DNA from: JAHQVI01 sp963727575
GTDB taxonomy: Bacteria > Pseudomonadota > Alphaproteobacteria > Rhizobiales > Rhodomicrobiaceae
Direction: 5' to 3'
Length of the DNA: 64,000 nt
Assembly: GCA_963727575.1 (NCBI GenBank)
Contig: CAVSIA010000027.1
Span: 243,077-307,076, forward strand
Shown here: positions 49,108 to 58,143 of the stretch, one piece after another
Numbering within the stretch: position 1 is the stretch's first letter
How the letters are laid out: every line of letters begins with the position of its first letter
The notes under the pieces: model-generated
What the model was told of the DNA's origin: nothing
The model's input: the letters and a program-made list of their open reading frames with translations, nothing else
Database searches by the model: none
Position numbers and translations under genes: made by a program

Positions 49108-49740
49108 CTAAAGATTCTGCTGGATGAGTTGGTTCAGCGCTTCGATCGGTTTGTGGAACTCCTGCTGGCCGGTCTTGATCATGCGGATGTCGCGCGGATA
49201 GTGCCACTTGCGCACGACGCGCCGCAGGAGCCAGCGGTCGACACCGGCGCCGGGGGGAAATCCGGTCACCGGATTGAACTTGTCGAAGCCGACCAACTCG
49301 TAAATGCCCGGCGCAATATAGGGGGGCGTGCCGTCGGCATTCTTCGTGTCGACGAAAATCTTGCTCTGCGCGGCGTCGACATTGCCTTCATAAAGCTCGC
49401 GAAGCAGGAACGCCGTAATCGACGCCTTGCCCATCGCCGCGCCCTTGCCACCCAGCTCTTTCTCGTTGGACGCGACGAGATCGTGGGCGATGCTCCGATA
49501 ACCATCTGAATTGATCTGGATGACCGGGTAGTCCGCCATGGTGTTCCATTCCCGGCGCTCGGTCACGCGCTCCTTGCGTCCACCATGGGCAAGCCCACTG
49601 TTGACGAGATTATTGAAGTCGCGCTCGGCAAGGGTAAGTGACTGCGCCACCGACTCCTCCTGCCAGTAGAGGACGTACTCCACGACAGCAAAGACGATCC
49701 ACAGCACCACAATGATGGGCAGGATCGTGCCTACAATCAT
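49108..49740 (-). CDS. Membrane-anchored protein of unknown function
   Basis: The ATG at 49740 follows GGTGA and gives 210 residues. An N-terminal helix (IVGTILPIIVVLWIVFAVVE) is followed by a soluble region without recognised motifs (QINSDGYRSIAHDLVASNEK, YIAPGIYELVGFDKFNPVTG, WLLRRVVRKWHYPRDIRMIK). It has no similarity I can name. Base composition is a little lower in GC than its neighbours. It borders the accessory island. Confidence 0.65.
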   Translation of the reverse strand: MIVGTILPIIVVLWIVFAVVEYVLYWQEESVAQSLTLAERDFNNLVNSGLAHGGRKERVTERREWNTMADYPVIQINSDGYRSIAHDLVASNEKELGGKGAAMGKASITAFLLRELYEGNVDAAQSKIFVDTKNADGTPPYIAPGIYELVGFDKFNPVTGFPPGAGVDRWLLRRVVRKWHYPRDIRMIKTGQQEFHKPIEALNQLIQQNL

Positions 49741-50162
49741 ATTGCCGTATTCACCCAAGATCGTAACCCGTCGACAATTCGCTCGTTGCGTTTCAGACCA
49801 TCTCACACGTGCGGATAATTCCACCATTTAAGAGTGTCAGCGGAGCGGCTGAATCGAAAATTCTTTCCTAATAATTGGTAAATAGCCGTTTCGGTTCGCG
49901 TCAGGACTGAATTTTTTCGGGGCATGGCCGAAGACGGCGCGCTTGCCGGGCGCGGCTTGCCCGACAACCGTGGGTGGGGTGGAAGTTCCGCCGCGGCGAC
50001 AAGGGCTCGCGGCGGCGGTTGGCAGTGGAAGCTTAGCGAGAAATTGGACGGCGTATCTTCTGGCCGAGCAAGCTGAGGTGCTCTCCTCCAATCTACATAC
50101 ATTGATCTCCAGGCGGGAAAATAGAAATGAAACTCAGCGTGGATGTTGGAAACATCTTTAGC
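49741..50162. other. Region before the IS1595-type element
   Basis: About 420 bases without a convincing conserved gene. It holds the upstream region of the membrane-anchored protein and, from 50127, the possible start of the small interrupted gene described separately. AT content is raised from about 49830. Confidence 0.35.
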
Positions 50163-50198
50163 CCGCTTTCAATATGGCTCTGTTCGCGTTGAGTATGG
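50163..50198 (+). repeat. Left terminal inverted repeat of the IS1595-type element
   Basis: The core ATATGGCTCTGTTCGCG is identical to the reverse complement of the right end; GAGTATGG follows after two mismatched bases. The outer eight bases match less well. Confidence 0.8.
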
Positions 50199-50201
50199 AC
50201 T

Positions 50202-51140
50202 TCATCCAATGGCGGCGGCCAGTGCGAGGGGAACCCCGGATTTTTCCAGCGCTTGCCGCCAGCCGAGATAGTTCGGCAGATATTTCGTGGCCACGCCATT
50301 GAAACGGTCCAGCCACTTCTTGAAGCGGCTCACATAAGCGTTGATGGTCTGGATGTGCAGCACCTTTTCGTGCACATGCTCGCCGTGGCTGGCGATGATC
50401 AACTCGTATTCGATCGCCTCTTGTTTGGCGAAAGCGATCAGCGCCGGATCGCCGTCCATGCAAAGCAGAGTATCAGTCTTCGAAATCACGTCCTTCAGGA
50501 CCGCGCTGACGGCGTCTTCCGAGCGATTGGGCAACACCGCATTCAGATGATGGCCGTAACGGTCACGTGCGATCAGGATCGGCGTTTGTTCGCCAGACAA
50601 GCCCGGCTTTTTAGCCTTGCCGCCGCGCTTCCTCGCCTTGCGCGGCAATTGCCGCTCGCCCTTCCTGCTTGCCAGAATGAAGCATTCATCGACCTCGACG
50701 ATGCCGGTAAGTTGATGATCCCGAAGATCTTTCCGCGCACTCAGAAAGCGGTGCCGCCAGCGGAAAGAGGTGCTCGCATTCACGCCGGCCCGCACCGCAG
50801 CCGCGCGGACCGACTCAGAGGCGTTGAGGGCGTCGGCATATTTCAGCCAGCGGTCCCGCTTGCGAAGCCGGGCCAGCGGCGTATCGGTCAGGGCGTTGAA
50901 CGTTCTGGCGCACGCCAGGCATTTGTAACGCCGCAGTCCTCGCGCCATCCCATGGCGATGAATGTGGCGTTCCTTGCAATGCGGGCATTTCAGATCGGCT
51001 TGAAACTTGCCATCAATTAGCTTTTGCGCCGTATCGCCCGTGCCCCGCTTGCTTATCGCATCGACCAGCTTGTGGGCCTGCGCGGGGGTCAGTTCCTCGA
51101 TAAGTTCTGCCAGACGCCGTTTGAATTTGCGGTGCTCCAT
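50202..51140 (-). CDS. IS1595-family (ISXO2-like) transposase
   Basis: A 312-residue transposase from the ATG at 51140 (MEHRKFKRRLAELIEEL). An N-terminal zinc ribbon has two CxxC pairs (LKCPHCKERHIHRHG and YKCLACARTF). The catalytic domain has Asp in VEVDECFI and Asp in LCMDGDPAL, then Asn and Lys in INAYVSRFKKWLDRFNG, the DDNK variant known in this family, and the typical ATKYLPNYLGW. It moves the element by cut/copy transposition. Confidence 0.92.
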   Translation of the reverse strand: MEHRKFKRRLAELIEELTPAQAHKLVDAISKRGTGDTAQKLIDGKFQADLKCPHCKERHIHRHGMARGLRRYKCLACARTFNALTDTPLARLRKRDRWLKYADALNASESVRAAAVRAGVNASTSFRWRHRFLSARKDLRDHQLTGIVEVDECFILASRKGERQLPRKARKRGGKAKKPGLSGEQTPILIARDRYGHHLNAVLPNRSEDAVSAVLKDVISKTDTLLCMDGDPALIAFAKQEAIEYELIIASHGEHVHEKVLHIQTINAYVSRFKKWLDRFNGVATKYLPNYLGWRQALEKSGVPLALAAAIG

Positions 51141-51192
51141 GATCGGCCTCCCATAATGAGAACTAATCAGGAACATTGAGCGACGTCAATCC

Positions 51193-51228
51193 CCATACTC
51201 TGCGCGAACAGAGCCATATCGAATGCGG
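51193..51228 (-). repeat. Right terminal inverted repeat of the IS1595-type element
   Basis: CCATACTC, two variable bases, then CGCGAACAGAGCCATAT pairs with the left end; it lies just upstream of the transposase start. Confidence 0.8.
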
Positions 51229-51393
51229 CGAGCCCTATGAACTTGATGACTACCTCATCGAAGAAGCTCTTCGCAAGAAAGGCGTAGTCGGCCAAGTGCA
51301 TAGCTCACTTGCCAAGGAAATCTGTGAAACAGCAGAGCTGGCAAGGAACATAAGCAAGGCGGACAAGGCGCTGATACGGAAAGCGCTTGGATG

Positions 51394-51816
51394 TTAGGCT
51401 ATTCGCCACACTCTGACTTTCCCGGCAAAGCCATCAGCAACAACTTGGCCGTATTTTCTGTAGCGGTTGAGCGCCATTCCAACACCATGAGACACGCGGG
51501 TAGCAAGCTCACGGTCTTCTGTGTCGAAGCCTTTCGCCTGCATGACGATGGCTACCAGTTCTATGGTTGAGAGCGGCCTCGTGGCGTTTCTCAGCGCATC
51601 AAAAATGATGCGGGGTAGATCACCACGGTCAAAGATTTGGTCGCGCTGGAAATAGGTTCTCGGTTCGCCTGAGGATTCGCCGAAAATTGCCAGCGCTTCA
51701 TTGATCGTTGCCAGATCGGCGCGAGCCGACTTGATCTTCCGCTCTTGGTCGAGAATGCCGCGCTTGATTTCGTCGCGCTTTGCCTTCAAACCGCTCACTA
51801 CATGGGATTTTGTCAT
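51394..51816 (-). CDS. Conserved hypothetical protein with N-terminal coiled coil
   Basis: A 140-residue protein. A coiled-coil start (LKAKRDEIKRGILDQERKIK, SARADLATINEALAIF) is followed by a winged-helix-like part (GDLPRIIFDALRNATRPLST, IELVAIVMQAKGFDTEDREL) that ends RKYGQVVADGFAGKVRVWRI. Similar small proteins are scattered in alphaproteobacterial accessory regions; their role is unknown, though DNA binding is plausible. The upstream segment is AT-rich and may contain its own promoter (TTGATC and TATATT nearby). Confidence 0.7.
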   Translation of the reverse strand: MTKSHVVSGLKAKRDEIKRGILDQERKIKSARADLATINEALAIFGESSGEPRTYFQRDQIFDRGDLPRIIFDALRNATRPLSTIELVAIVMQAKGFDTEDRELATRVSHGVGMALNRYRKYGQVVADGFAGKVRVWRIA

Positions 51817-52693
51817 GCATAAAAAATGGCGTCAGAACGCCGGAAAATATAGGGATCAATTTGGTGCGTTTGCTACCTAATGCCGGGCATTTCAGACAAT
51901 CGAAGGCAACGACGTTGCCTCTCGCCGGGACATCGCTCCATTGGTAGCTTGGAGATCCGAACGGGAAGAGCCGGAAGATATCTGTCGCAATCTTCAAGCG
52001 TTTGGCTGCGTCGAGCGTGAAGGCGCTGGCGATAAGCAGCGACGGCTCGCCCATCTGAGTGTAGAAGCGCCAGCCGATCTGGTAGATCAGGCGATACGAT
52101 TCCTCAGCGGAAATGCCGCGTCCGATAAGATTTTCGTGAAGCGCTAAGATGCCGGCCGCCACATGGGTCGTGAACAGCGCCCCGAAAGTAGGCTGAGGCG
52201 CGATTGTGGGCTCGATCTCATAGTAGCGGGACCAGAGCTGGTCCAAGATCTCGTCCACTGAATCCGCGAGCCAAGTGGTCACCAGCACAGCACGGATGTG
52301 AGGCGCAAAGAGGGTCTGCCAGAACTCGCCCCCTTCCAGAGAGCGTTGGACCAGGTTTTGGATTCGATCGCCGAGTTCGACGAAAACCTCACGGCTTGCG
52401 TCCTGGTCCCAGGCGTCGTCGATAGCGGCCCGTGGCGGCAACTCGCCGAGCAGCAAGAGTTCGGGCAGGATTTGCGAAGCGCGCCGCTTGACCAGATCAA
52501 GGGAGGCAGCACGCCCTGCATATTCCTCGGCGACGAAGGGGCGTGCCAGTCTTTCGAATTTGGCATTCGGCGCAAGCACGAAGATCAACGCTTCTGCCGT
52601 CGTCAGCGCCTTGGCGTGCAGCATGAGCTGACTGGGAAAGACGAAGCCGAATTCGTACCACACATCCGGCCGGGTACTGAGAATCTGGCCAAG
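51698..52693 (-). pseudogene. Chimeric ORF: IS630 fragment fused to an amino-thiazoline-carboxylate hydrolase-like protein
   Basis: The frame runs on from the transposase remnant (DNLRAHHVK) into sequence unrelated to IS630. Its second half (LWSRYYEIEPTIAPQPTFGA, SAEESYRLIYQIGWRFYTQM, FRLFPFGSPSYQWSDVPARG, VVAFDCLKCP) resembles the L-2-amino-thiazoline-4-carboxylate hydrolase (ATC hydrolase) family, but the family's C-terminal part after the FDC-x-x-CP motif is missing and replaced by low-similarity sequence overlapping the next gene. The first half is unassigned. The gene is probably truncated at both ends. Confidence 0.45.
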
Positions 52694-53555
52694 CTTGACA
52701 TGATGCGCACGCAGATTATCGAGGATGAGAAAGATCTTCTTGGCCGCATCCTTGATCAGCAGCTTCGAGAAATTCGATCAGCCGATCCGCGCCGAAATTG
52801 CCGTCGATGATCATCCAGCGCGCCTGGCCTTTGTTAGTCACCGTGGAAATCATCGACAGTTTCTGGCGCGTGCCCGGCGCATAGGTGACAGGTGTCTTAC
52901 CTTTCGGCGCGTAGCTGCGACCTCGTACAAGAAGCGAACGTTCATCGTGAGCGACAAGCGCTCACTCGGGCGTGTTCACCAGCGCGGTTTCATCGCCCCA
53001 ATGGATCTCACCACCCTCAGCTTTCGCACGCTCCGCGATGGCAGGGTATTCCTCATCGATCCATTTCTTCACCGCCTCGGGAGACTGCTCATAGGCCTTC
53101 TTGATCGGCTTCTGTGGCGTAAAGCCCCAGCGCTTCAGGGACTTGCCGACGCCACGCACCGACAGCGCGATCTTGAACTCCCGCAGGATCAACTCGCCGA
53201 CGGCGGCACGAGTCCAGAGGGCAAAATCCATCTTGAGCTGCTCGGGACGCTGGTCCGCGATCAGCTTGCGGATATGTCCCTCCTGTTCCGGCGTCAGGCT
53301 GCGGCCGTCGCCGCTTTTCTTGCCCCGCTCCTTCGGTTTGAGCGCCGCCATGCCACCCGCCGCGTAGAGGTCGATCGCCGTGCGAACGGCTGGCCAGCTC
53401 AAATTCGTGAGTTCGACAATCTGCATCACGCCATACTGCTTCTTATGCAGACGAATCATTTGCTTGCGCCGCTCATGCAGCTCGGCAAGGCTTTGGTTGC
53501 GGGCATCATGGTCGCTCATGCAGAAATCATGCAACTGCTTCGCCGTAAATCTCAA
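52693..53555 (-). pseudogene. IS630-family transposase remnant
   Basis: The N-terminal HTH part (MIRLHKKQYGVMQIVELTNL; LSVRGVGKSLKRWGFTPQKP) is followed by the catalytic IHWGDETALVNT and then a TGA (about 52962). Beyond the stop, after an inserted ~45 bases that contain GTGAGCG-N5-CGCTCAC (52947-52965), the transposase resumes (RGRSYAPKGKTPVTYAPGTR, KLSMISTVTNKGQARWMIID). It shifts by +1 near 52760 and reads IFLILDNLRAHHVK, then stops resembling IS630. The C-terminal catalytic Glu region is lost, so it cannot act. Confidence 0.8.
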
Positions 53556-53692
53556 GACATTATCGTGCCGGATCTATAGTAACATTTACCGTTTCGACCG
53601 CCCGACTTACGATCTGCTAGGCTCGTTCCGCGCAACCGACGACCTAAGCCATTGAAATGAGTGGCATCTCTGCCGCAATTCGAACGCGGGAC

Positions 53693-54328
53693 CTACAGAT
53701 TGGGCACCAGGCGGTAAATCATGCCGCTGATCATATCGTCCCGCTGGTCCTCGGGCAGCGTCAGCATGAATTTGAGGCGCCCCGTATTGAGCAGGTCGGC
53801 GAGACCATGCACAAGCGCCCATGCCGCCATGACGTCGACCATCGCCGCATTGTCCTGATACGGATCCCGGCCGCGCACCTCCCGCACATTCTGCACCAGA
53901 TGGTCGAAGCCGGCGGTGGCCGCCTCGGCGAGCGCGGGGTCTTCGAAACTCGGACGGGCCGACGAGAACATCAGCCGGAACAGAGCCGGATGGGCAAGGG
54001 CGAAGTCGATATAGCCGAGCCCCGCCGCGGCAAGCTGCGTCCTTGGGTCTGAGGCCGCCTTGGCCTCGCGGGCATGCTGCATAGCGACGAAGCGCTCGAA
54101 CCCGGACGCGGCAAGCCCCGTCAACAGCCCGTTCACATCGCCAAAATGATGCGCGGGCGCGGCGTGGCTGACGCCGGCGCGTTTGGCGATGCTGCGGAGC
54201 GAAAGCCCCTCCATTCCCTTTTCGACCAGTTCGGCTTCGGCGGCGGCGAGGAGCGTGGCCCGTAGATTGCCGTGGTGATAGGGAGCGGGCTGGTCTTTCG
54301 GCGGACCCGATGGTTGCGACTTGGACAT
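53693..54328 (-). CDS. TetR/AcrR-family repressor
   Basis: A 211-residue regulator. The N-terminal helix-turn-helix is LRSIAKRAGVSHAAPAHHFG, with the C-terminal WHG/TetR_C-like ligand domain (FALAHPALFRLMFSSARPSF). It is divergent from two membrane protein genes, and three near-identical palindromes lie between them, so it most likely represses both itself and them until a ligand binds. Confidence 0.9.
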   Translation of the reverse strand: MSKSQPSGPPKDQPAPYHHGNLRATLLAAAEAELVEKGMEGLSLRSIAKRAGVSHAAPAHHFGDVNGLLTGLAASGFERFVAMQHAREAKAASDPRTQLAAAGLGYIDFALAHPALFRLMFSSARPSFEDPALAEAATAGFDHLVQNVREVRGRDPYQDNAAMVDVMAAWALVHGLADLLNTGRLKFMLTLPEDQRDDMISGMIYRLVPNL

Positions 54329-54350
54329 ACGGATTTGATAGCCCGGAAAC

Positions 54351-54418
54351 TTGACAGCGTCAAATTTATCTTGACACCGTCAAGTGGATCGGAAAAACAG
54401 CAATCCTGACAGCGTCAA
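54351..54418. promoter_or_regulatory. Three TetR operator palindromes
   Basis: TTGACAGCGTCAA (54351-54363), TTGACACCGTCAA (54371-54383) and CTGACAGCGTCAA (54406-54418) share the dyad TTGAC-N3-GTCAA. The first two are 20 bases apart (two helical turns), the third 35 bases further. They lie in the 110-base divergent gap, between the TetR start at 54328 and the ABA4-like start at 54439. Confidence 0.85.
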
Positions 54419-54438
54419 GATTACACGCGAGGGGTTTC

Positions 54439-54885
54439 ATGACACCCGATCAGATCTTCCAGATTGCCAATTTGACCGCGCTCGCCGGATGGGCTGCGCT
54501 GCTTGCCTCGCCCCTCATCCCGAAGCTGGCGGACCGGATTGCCGGCATGGCGATTCCGTCGCTGCTCGCGGTCCTCTATTGCGGGCTGATCCTGGCCTAT
54601 TTCGGCCAAAGCGACGGCGGCTTCGATACGCTCGCCAATGTCATGCGGCTGTTCGGCAAGCCGGAGGCCGTGCTTGCCGGGTGGATCCACTATCTCGCCT
54701 TCGACCTGTTCATCGGCGCCTGGGAGGTCCGTACCGCGCGCAGCGAGGGCGTTCCGTTCCTGCTCGTCGTCCCCTGCCTCGTTCTGACGTTCCTGTTCGG
54801 GCCGGCGGGGCTGCTGACTTTCTTCGCCATTCGCGCCGTCCGTTCCTTAATGGCGGCCGGCGGCCCGTCGTCGCTTTCGTCCTGA
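54439..54885 (+). CDS. ABA4-like membrane protein
   Basis: A 148-residue protein with four membrane helices, fitting the ABA4-like family (LTALAGWAALLASPLIPKLA; GWIHYLAFDLFIGAWEVRTA; PCLVLTFLFGPAGLLTFFAI). In plants ABA4 is needed for neoxanthin synthesis; the bacterial members have no settled role. The gene starts 21 bases after the last operator and is followed by another membrane protein 16 bases later, forming an operon under TetR control. Confidence 0.82.
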   Translation: MTPDQIFQIANLTALAGWAALLASPLIPKLADRIAGMAIPSLLAVLYCGLILAYFGQSDGGFDTLANVMRLFGKPEAVLAGWIHYLAFDLFIGAWEVRTARSEGVPFLLVVPCLVLTFLFGPAGLLTFFAIRAVRSLMAAGGPSSLSS

Positions 54886-54901
54886 TCATGGAGGCCCTCC
54901 A

Positions 54902-55762
54902 ATGAATACCGCCATTCTGACCCCGGCTTTTCCCCGCTTCCGCCTGCCGCGACTGCTCACGGAGTTCTTCCGCCGCGAGCCGGTTTTCGCCGGTATCGCC
55001 GTTTGCCTCACCGTCCTCATGCTGCCGACCCTCGTCGCCGTGGGACTCGACACGAGGACGCTGATCGACGTCAATGTGTGGGACAAGCCACTCAAATTCG
55101 AGGTGGCGCTGATCGTCTATACGCTGACGCTTGCCTGGTATGCCGGATGGCTGCCCCGCGGAACGACCGAGCGGCGGTGGTATCGCGCGTTTGCCGGCGC
55201 CGTGGCCTTTTGTATTGCAGCGGAAATGACCTGGCTGATCGGCGCGGCGGCGAAGGGTGCGCCGTCCCACTTCAACACCACGGACCCGTTTCTGTCGGCG
55301 ATCTATCCGGTGATGGGGCTTCTGGCCGTCGGCCTGACCTCGGCGACGCTGGTCTATGGCGTGCTGATCCTGCGCGACCGGTCGGGCCGCCTTGCGCCCG
55401 CATTCCGGCTGGCGGCGGGCCTCGGGCTGGTGCTGACCTTCATGCTCACGGTGATCGTCGCCGGCTATATGGCGTCGGGCGCGGGTCATTTCGTCGGCGG
55501 CAATCTGTCGGACGGCGAGGGCGCGCCGATCATGGGTTGGGCCTGCGGCGGCGGCGATCTGCGCGTGGCGCATTTCTTCGCAACCTACGCGATGCAGCTC
55601 ATTCCCGCCCTCGGATTTGTCGCCAGCCGGATGCTGAACGAAGGCGCTGCACGCCGGGCCGTGCTCGGGTCCGTCGCGCTGTTCGTCGCTTTTGTCGGCT
55701 ATTGCTTCATCGAGGCATTGGCAGGCCTGCCGTTCATGCCGATGCTTGGGTCGTGGGGCTGA
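54902..55762 (+). CDS. Multi-pass membrane protein of unknown function
   Basis: A 286-residue protein with about seven helices (VFAGIAVCLTVLMLPTLVAV; FEVALIVYTLTLAWYAGWLP; PVMGLLAVGLTSATLVYGVL; LGLVLTFMLTVIVAGYMASG). Two hydrophilic stretches hold WDKPLKFEVAL and GHFVGGNLSDGEGAPIMGWA and HFFATYAMQLIPALGF, with several conserved-looking histidines. I do not recognise the family. It follows the ABA4-like gene in the same operon. Confidence 0.78.
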   Translation: MNTAILTPAFPRFRLPRLLTEFFRREPVFAGIAVCLTVLMLPTLVAVGLDTRTLIDVNVWDKPLKFEVALIVYTLTLAWYAGWLPRGTTERRWYRAFAGAVAFCIAAEMTWLIGAAAKGAPSHFNTTDPFLSAIYPVMGLLAVGLTSATLVYGVLILRDRSGRLAPAFRLAAGLGLVLTFMLTVIVAGYMASGAGHFVGGNLSDGEGAPIMGWACGGGDLRVAHFFATYAMQLIPALGFVASRMLNEGAARRAVLGSVALFVAFVGYCFIEALAGLPFMPMLGSWG

Positions 55763-55835
55763 GGATGCCAAAAGGGCGGAAGCTCGATGGCGCCGCCCGT
55801 TGGAGTCCGTCGCAGGCGACGCAGCGCGACAGCCG

Positions 55836-58143
55836 TCAGCGCTGCAGCCACTGCTTCAGCCCGTCAATCTTCACCCGCGCAGTAACCAGGCCGCCTTCGA
55901 GCGCCTTCTTATACCATTGGAACGCAGTCGCGGGGTCCGGCTTGCCGGTCTTGACCGGAAGCTTCTCGAAATAGCTCGGATCGAACGACCGCCCCATAGC
56001 CAGCGCCGCTTCGGGGTTGCCGCTGGCCGCAGCCTGCTCGTAAAGCCGGCGTGCGCCCATGATGTCTCCGTCACGCATCAGCTTGTTGCCGTCGCGGATC
56101 AGCATCTGGGTGAGGAAATCGGTCTCGATCTTCGGCGTTTCTTCCGACACCTCGGCAAGCTGTGCAGCCCGTTCCGCGGTGGCGATCGACAATTCATTCT
56201 GCGCCCGCTTGCCGCCGCCGGCCTTACCGATGCTCAGCGTGAAGGGAACCGGATCGGACAGCGTGGTCTGCGCATCGTCCTTCAGCAACTGCACTTGCAG
56301 GTCAAACTCGCCCGTGACGCCGCGCGGCGGGGTGACCGTCAGATCGCCGAGCCGGCCCGGCGGCAACAGCCACTGACCGCCGCCGACATCGATACCGGTC
56401 GACAGCTTGGCCGAGGGCGGCAGGCCACGAAGGCTGATAAGCGTGGAACTCCTGGTCAGCGGGATCGGGCAGCGTGATTTCGAGCGGGATCGCCGTGCCA
56501 GGATCGCCGTTGACGTCGAGCGCGGCGATCCGCTGATTTTGCGGCGCGGGTTCCGGCTGCGCCGGAGCTGCGGGCTCTTCCTGAGTGATGGCCGGTGCGG
56601 GTGCGGGTTCCGGCTCCGGAGCCGCTTCGGCCTGAGGCGGAGCTTCGGGCTCGACGGACGCCACGCGCGGCTCGCTCGCCGGCTCGGGCGCGACGGATGC
56701 CGCCTGTCCCGCGGGCAGCGCAGTGTTGCGCCCGCTATCCAGGCGTTCGACCACCTTGGGCGTCGTATCGTTGAGTGAGGGATCGTTTTCATCGACGAAG
56801 GAATTGAAGACGAAGACCGCTAGCACCCCGGCGAGCGCAATGCCGCCGATCAGGCCGAGGCCCGCCGCGCCGAGCAGATGGCTGCTGTCCGGGCTTCCGG
56901 CCGCCAGGCTCTCCTGAGCCGCCGGCGGGATCGGTGCGGGATATTGTCCATCGGGAATGCCGCCGGGGCCGCCGGGCAGATAAGGCGGCTGCGCCCAATC
57001 CTCGTCGTCCGCGGCCGAAGGATGAAACGCGCCCTCGCGCGCATAGCCTCGGGGGGTCTGGTCGGCGTAATGACGGCCCGGCTCGCGGTAGGGCGGCTCG
57101 TCGAATCCCCGTCCGCCGCCGCCCGACTTTGCCGTGCGCTCCTCGACATCGAAGCCGCCGCGCCAGTCGCGGTCATAGCCGGTGGCCGCACCATAGTCGC
57201 GAAGCGAAGAGTCCGGTGAAAGCGCGGGCCGCTCGGCGCGCTCGGCGCGACGCTGGCTGTAGAGATAATCGAGCACCGCCTCGGTGTCGTTTTCGGCGCG
57301 TTGCGGCTCGCGCTCGGCTTCATAATAGTCGCCGCCTTCCCTTCGTTCGCCGTGCCATTCTTCGTCGCTCTCGGCCCAGGGCTCTTCCGGCTCGTCCCGG
57401 CGTGCGGCGGCGTCGTGGCGGAGCGATTCGGCAACCGTGTACTGGCCGGCATCCGGCGCCTCGTCCTCCTGATAGGCCGTGCCGCCACCATAGACGTTGC
57501 GCAGCGCGGACTGCACGGCGTCGGCAATGGAATCCTCACTGGACGGGTCGAAATCGGGCAGCGCTTCGGCAGGCTCGCCGCGGTCGACCGCGAAGAAATC
57601 CGGTGCCGGCGCATCGCCCTGTCCCCGAAGCATTTCCGACGGCTCCGGCTCGCTGGAGCGGTGGATGACGTTGCCGGGGAAGGGCGTCACAGTCGCATGC
57701 GGCCGTTGCTGGTTGCGGCTTTCGTCGCTGGAATACGCCTGGGCCTCGAGCTTCTGATCGTCGGCGGCAAACGGCTTGGAAATGCTGCCGGAGGTCTCCC
57801 AGCCCGTGCCCTCGCGCGGCGGCATCTCCAGGCTGGCCTTCGCGGCGCTCAAAGCGGCCTCGGCGACGGCCTCGGCGACGGCCTCGACTGGCCCCGTCTC
57901 GAAGGGCGGCTCGGGAAAGCCGAAATCGGGCATGCCGAATTCGGAATCCAGCCTTGTCCGCTCGGGCTTCTTCGCGGCGCCGGGGAAAGAGATCGTGTTG
58001 CCTCCGATCGGCTTATCGAACGGATCGGCGGATTGGGGTGGTGCGGGCTGCGCGGACGCGCCAGCGGGAGCCTCGTTCGCCTCGATATCGATCTGCGGAG
58101 GGGTCTCGTCGTCGTGAGAGGTGGATTTTTCGTCGTTGTCCAT
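55836..58143 (-). CDS. Sel1-type membrane protein with long disordered N-terminus (frameshifted)
   Basis: The ATG at 58143 opens a ~420-residue acidic, low-complexity cytoplasmic part (EPEEPWAESDEEWHGERREG; a repeat AVAEAVAEAA at ~95), then a membrane helix (AAGLGLIGGIALAGVLAVFV). A Pro/Glu/Ala-rich linker follows, then after an extra base near 56446 a C-terminal Sel1-like domain (GDIMGARRLYEQAAASGNPE, DPATAFQWYKKALEGGL). Total about 768 residues. The layout recalls alphaproteobacterial polar or envelope scaffold proteins; that link is inferred. Confidence 0.82.

Larger units (their letters stand above)
50163..51228 (-). mobile_element. IS1595-family insertion sequence
   Basis: A 1.07 kb element with one transposase gene and terminal inverted repeats of about 36 bases at 50163-50198 and 51193-51228. 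These share CCGC, TTC, ATATGGCTCTGTTCGCG and GAGTATGG with few mismatches. No clear 8-base direct repeat flanks these ends, so the exact boundaries may be a few bases off. The transposase is intact, so the element may be active. Confidence 0.85.
50127..51397 (+). pseudogene. Small gene possibly interrupted by the IS1595-type element
   Basis: Left of the element an ATG at 50127 after AGGCGGG begins MKLSVDVGNIFSPLSI. Right of it the frame reads ECGEPYELDDYLIEEALRKK, then GVVGQVHSSLAKEICETAEL, ending KALIRKALGC at 51397. The two pieces may be one small protein of about 75 residues split by insertion; the frames do not match exactly at the junction, so this is tentative. Its right part ends overlapping the stop of the convergent gene at 51394. 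The family is unknown. Confidence 0.35.

Noticed and set aside
49943..50161. 72-residue plus-strand ORF left of the IS1595-type element
   Set aside because: Low-complexity, no family signal, weak start; it more likely reflects GC-driven open frame.
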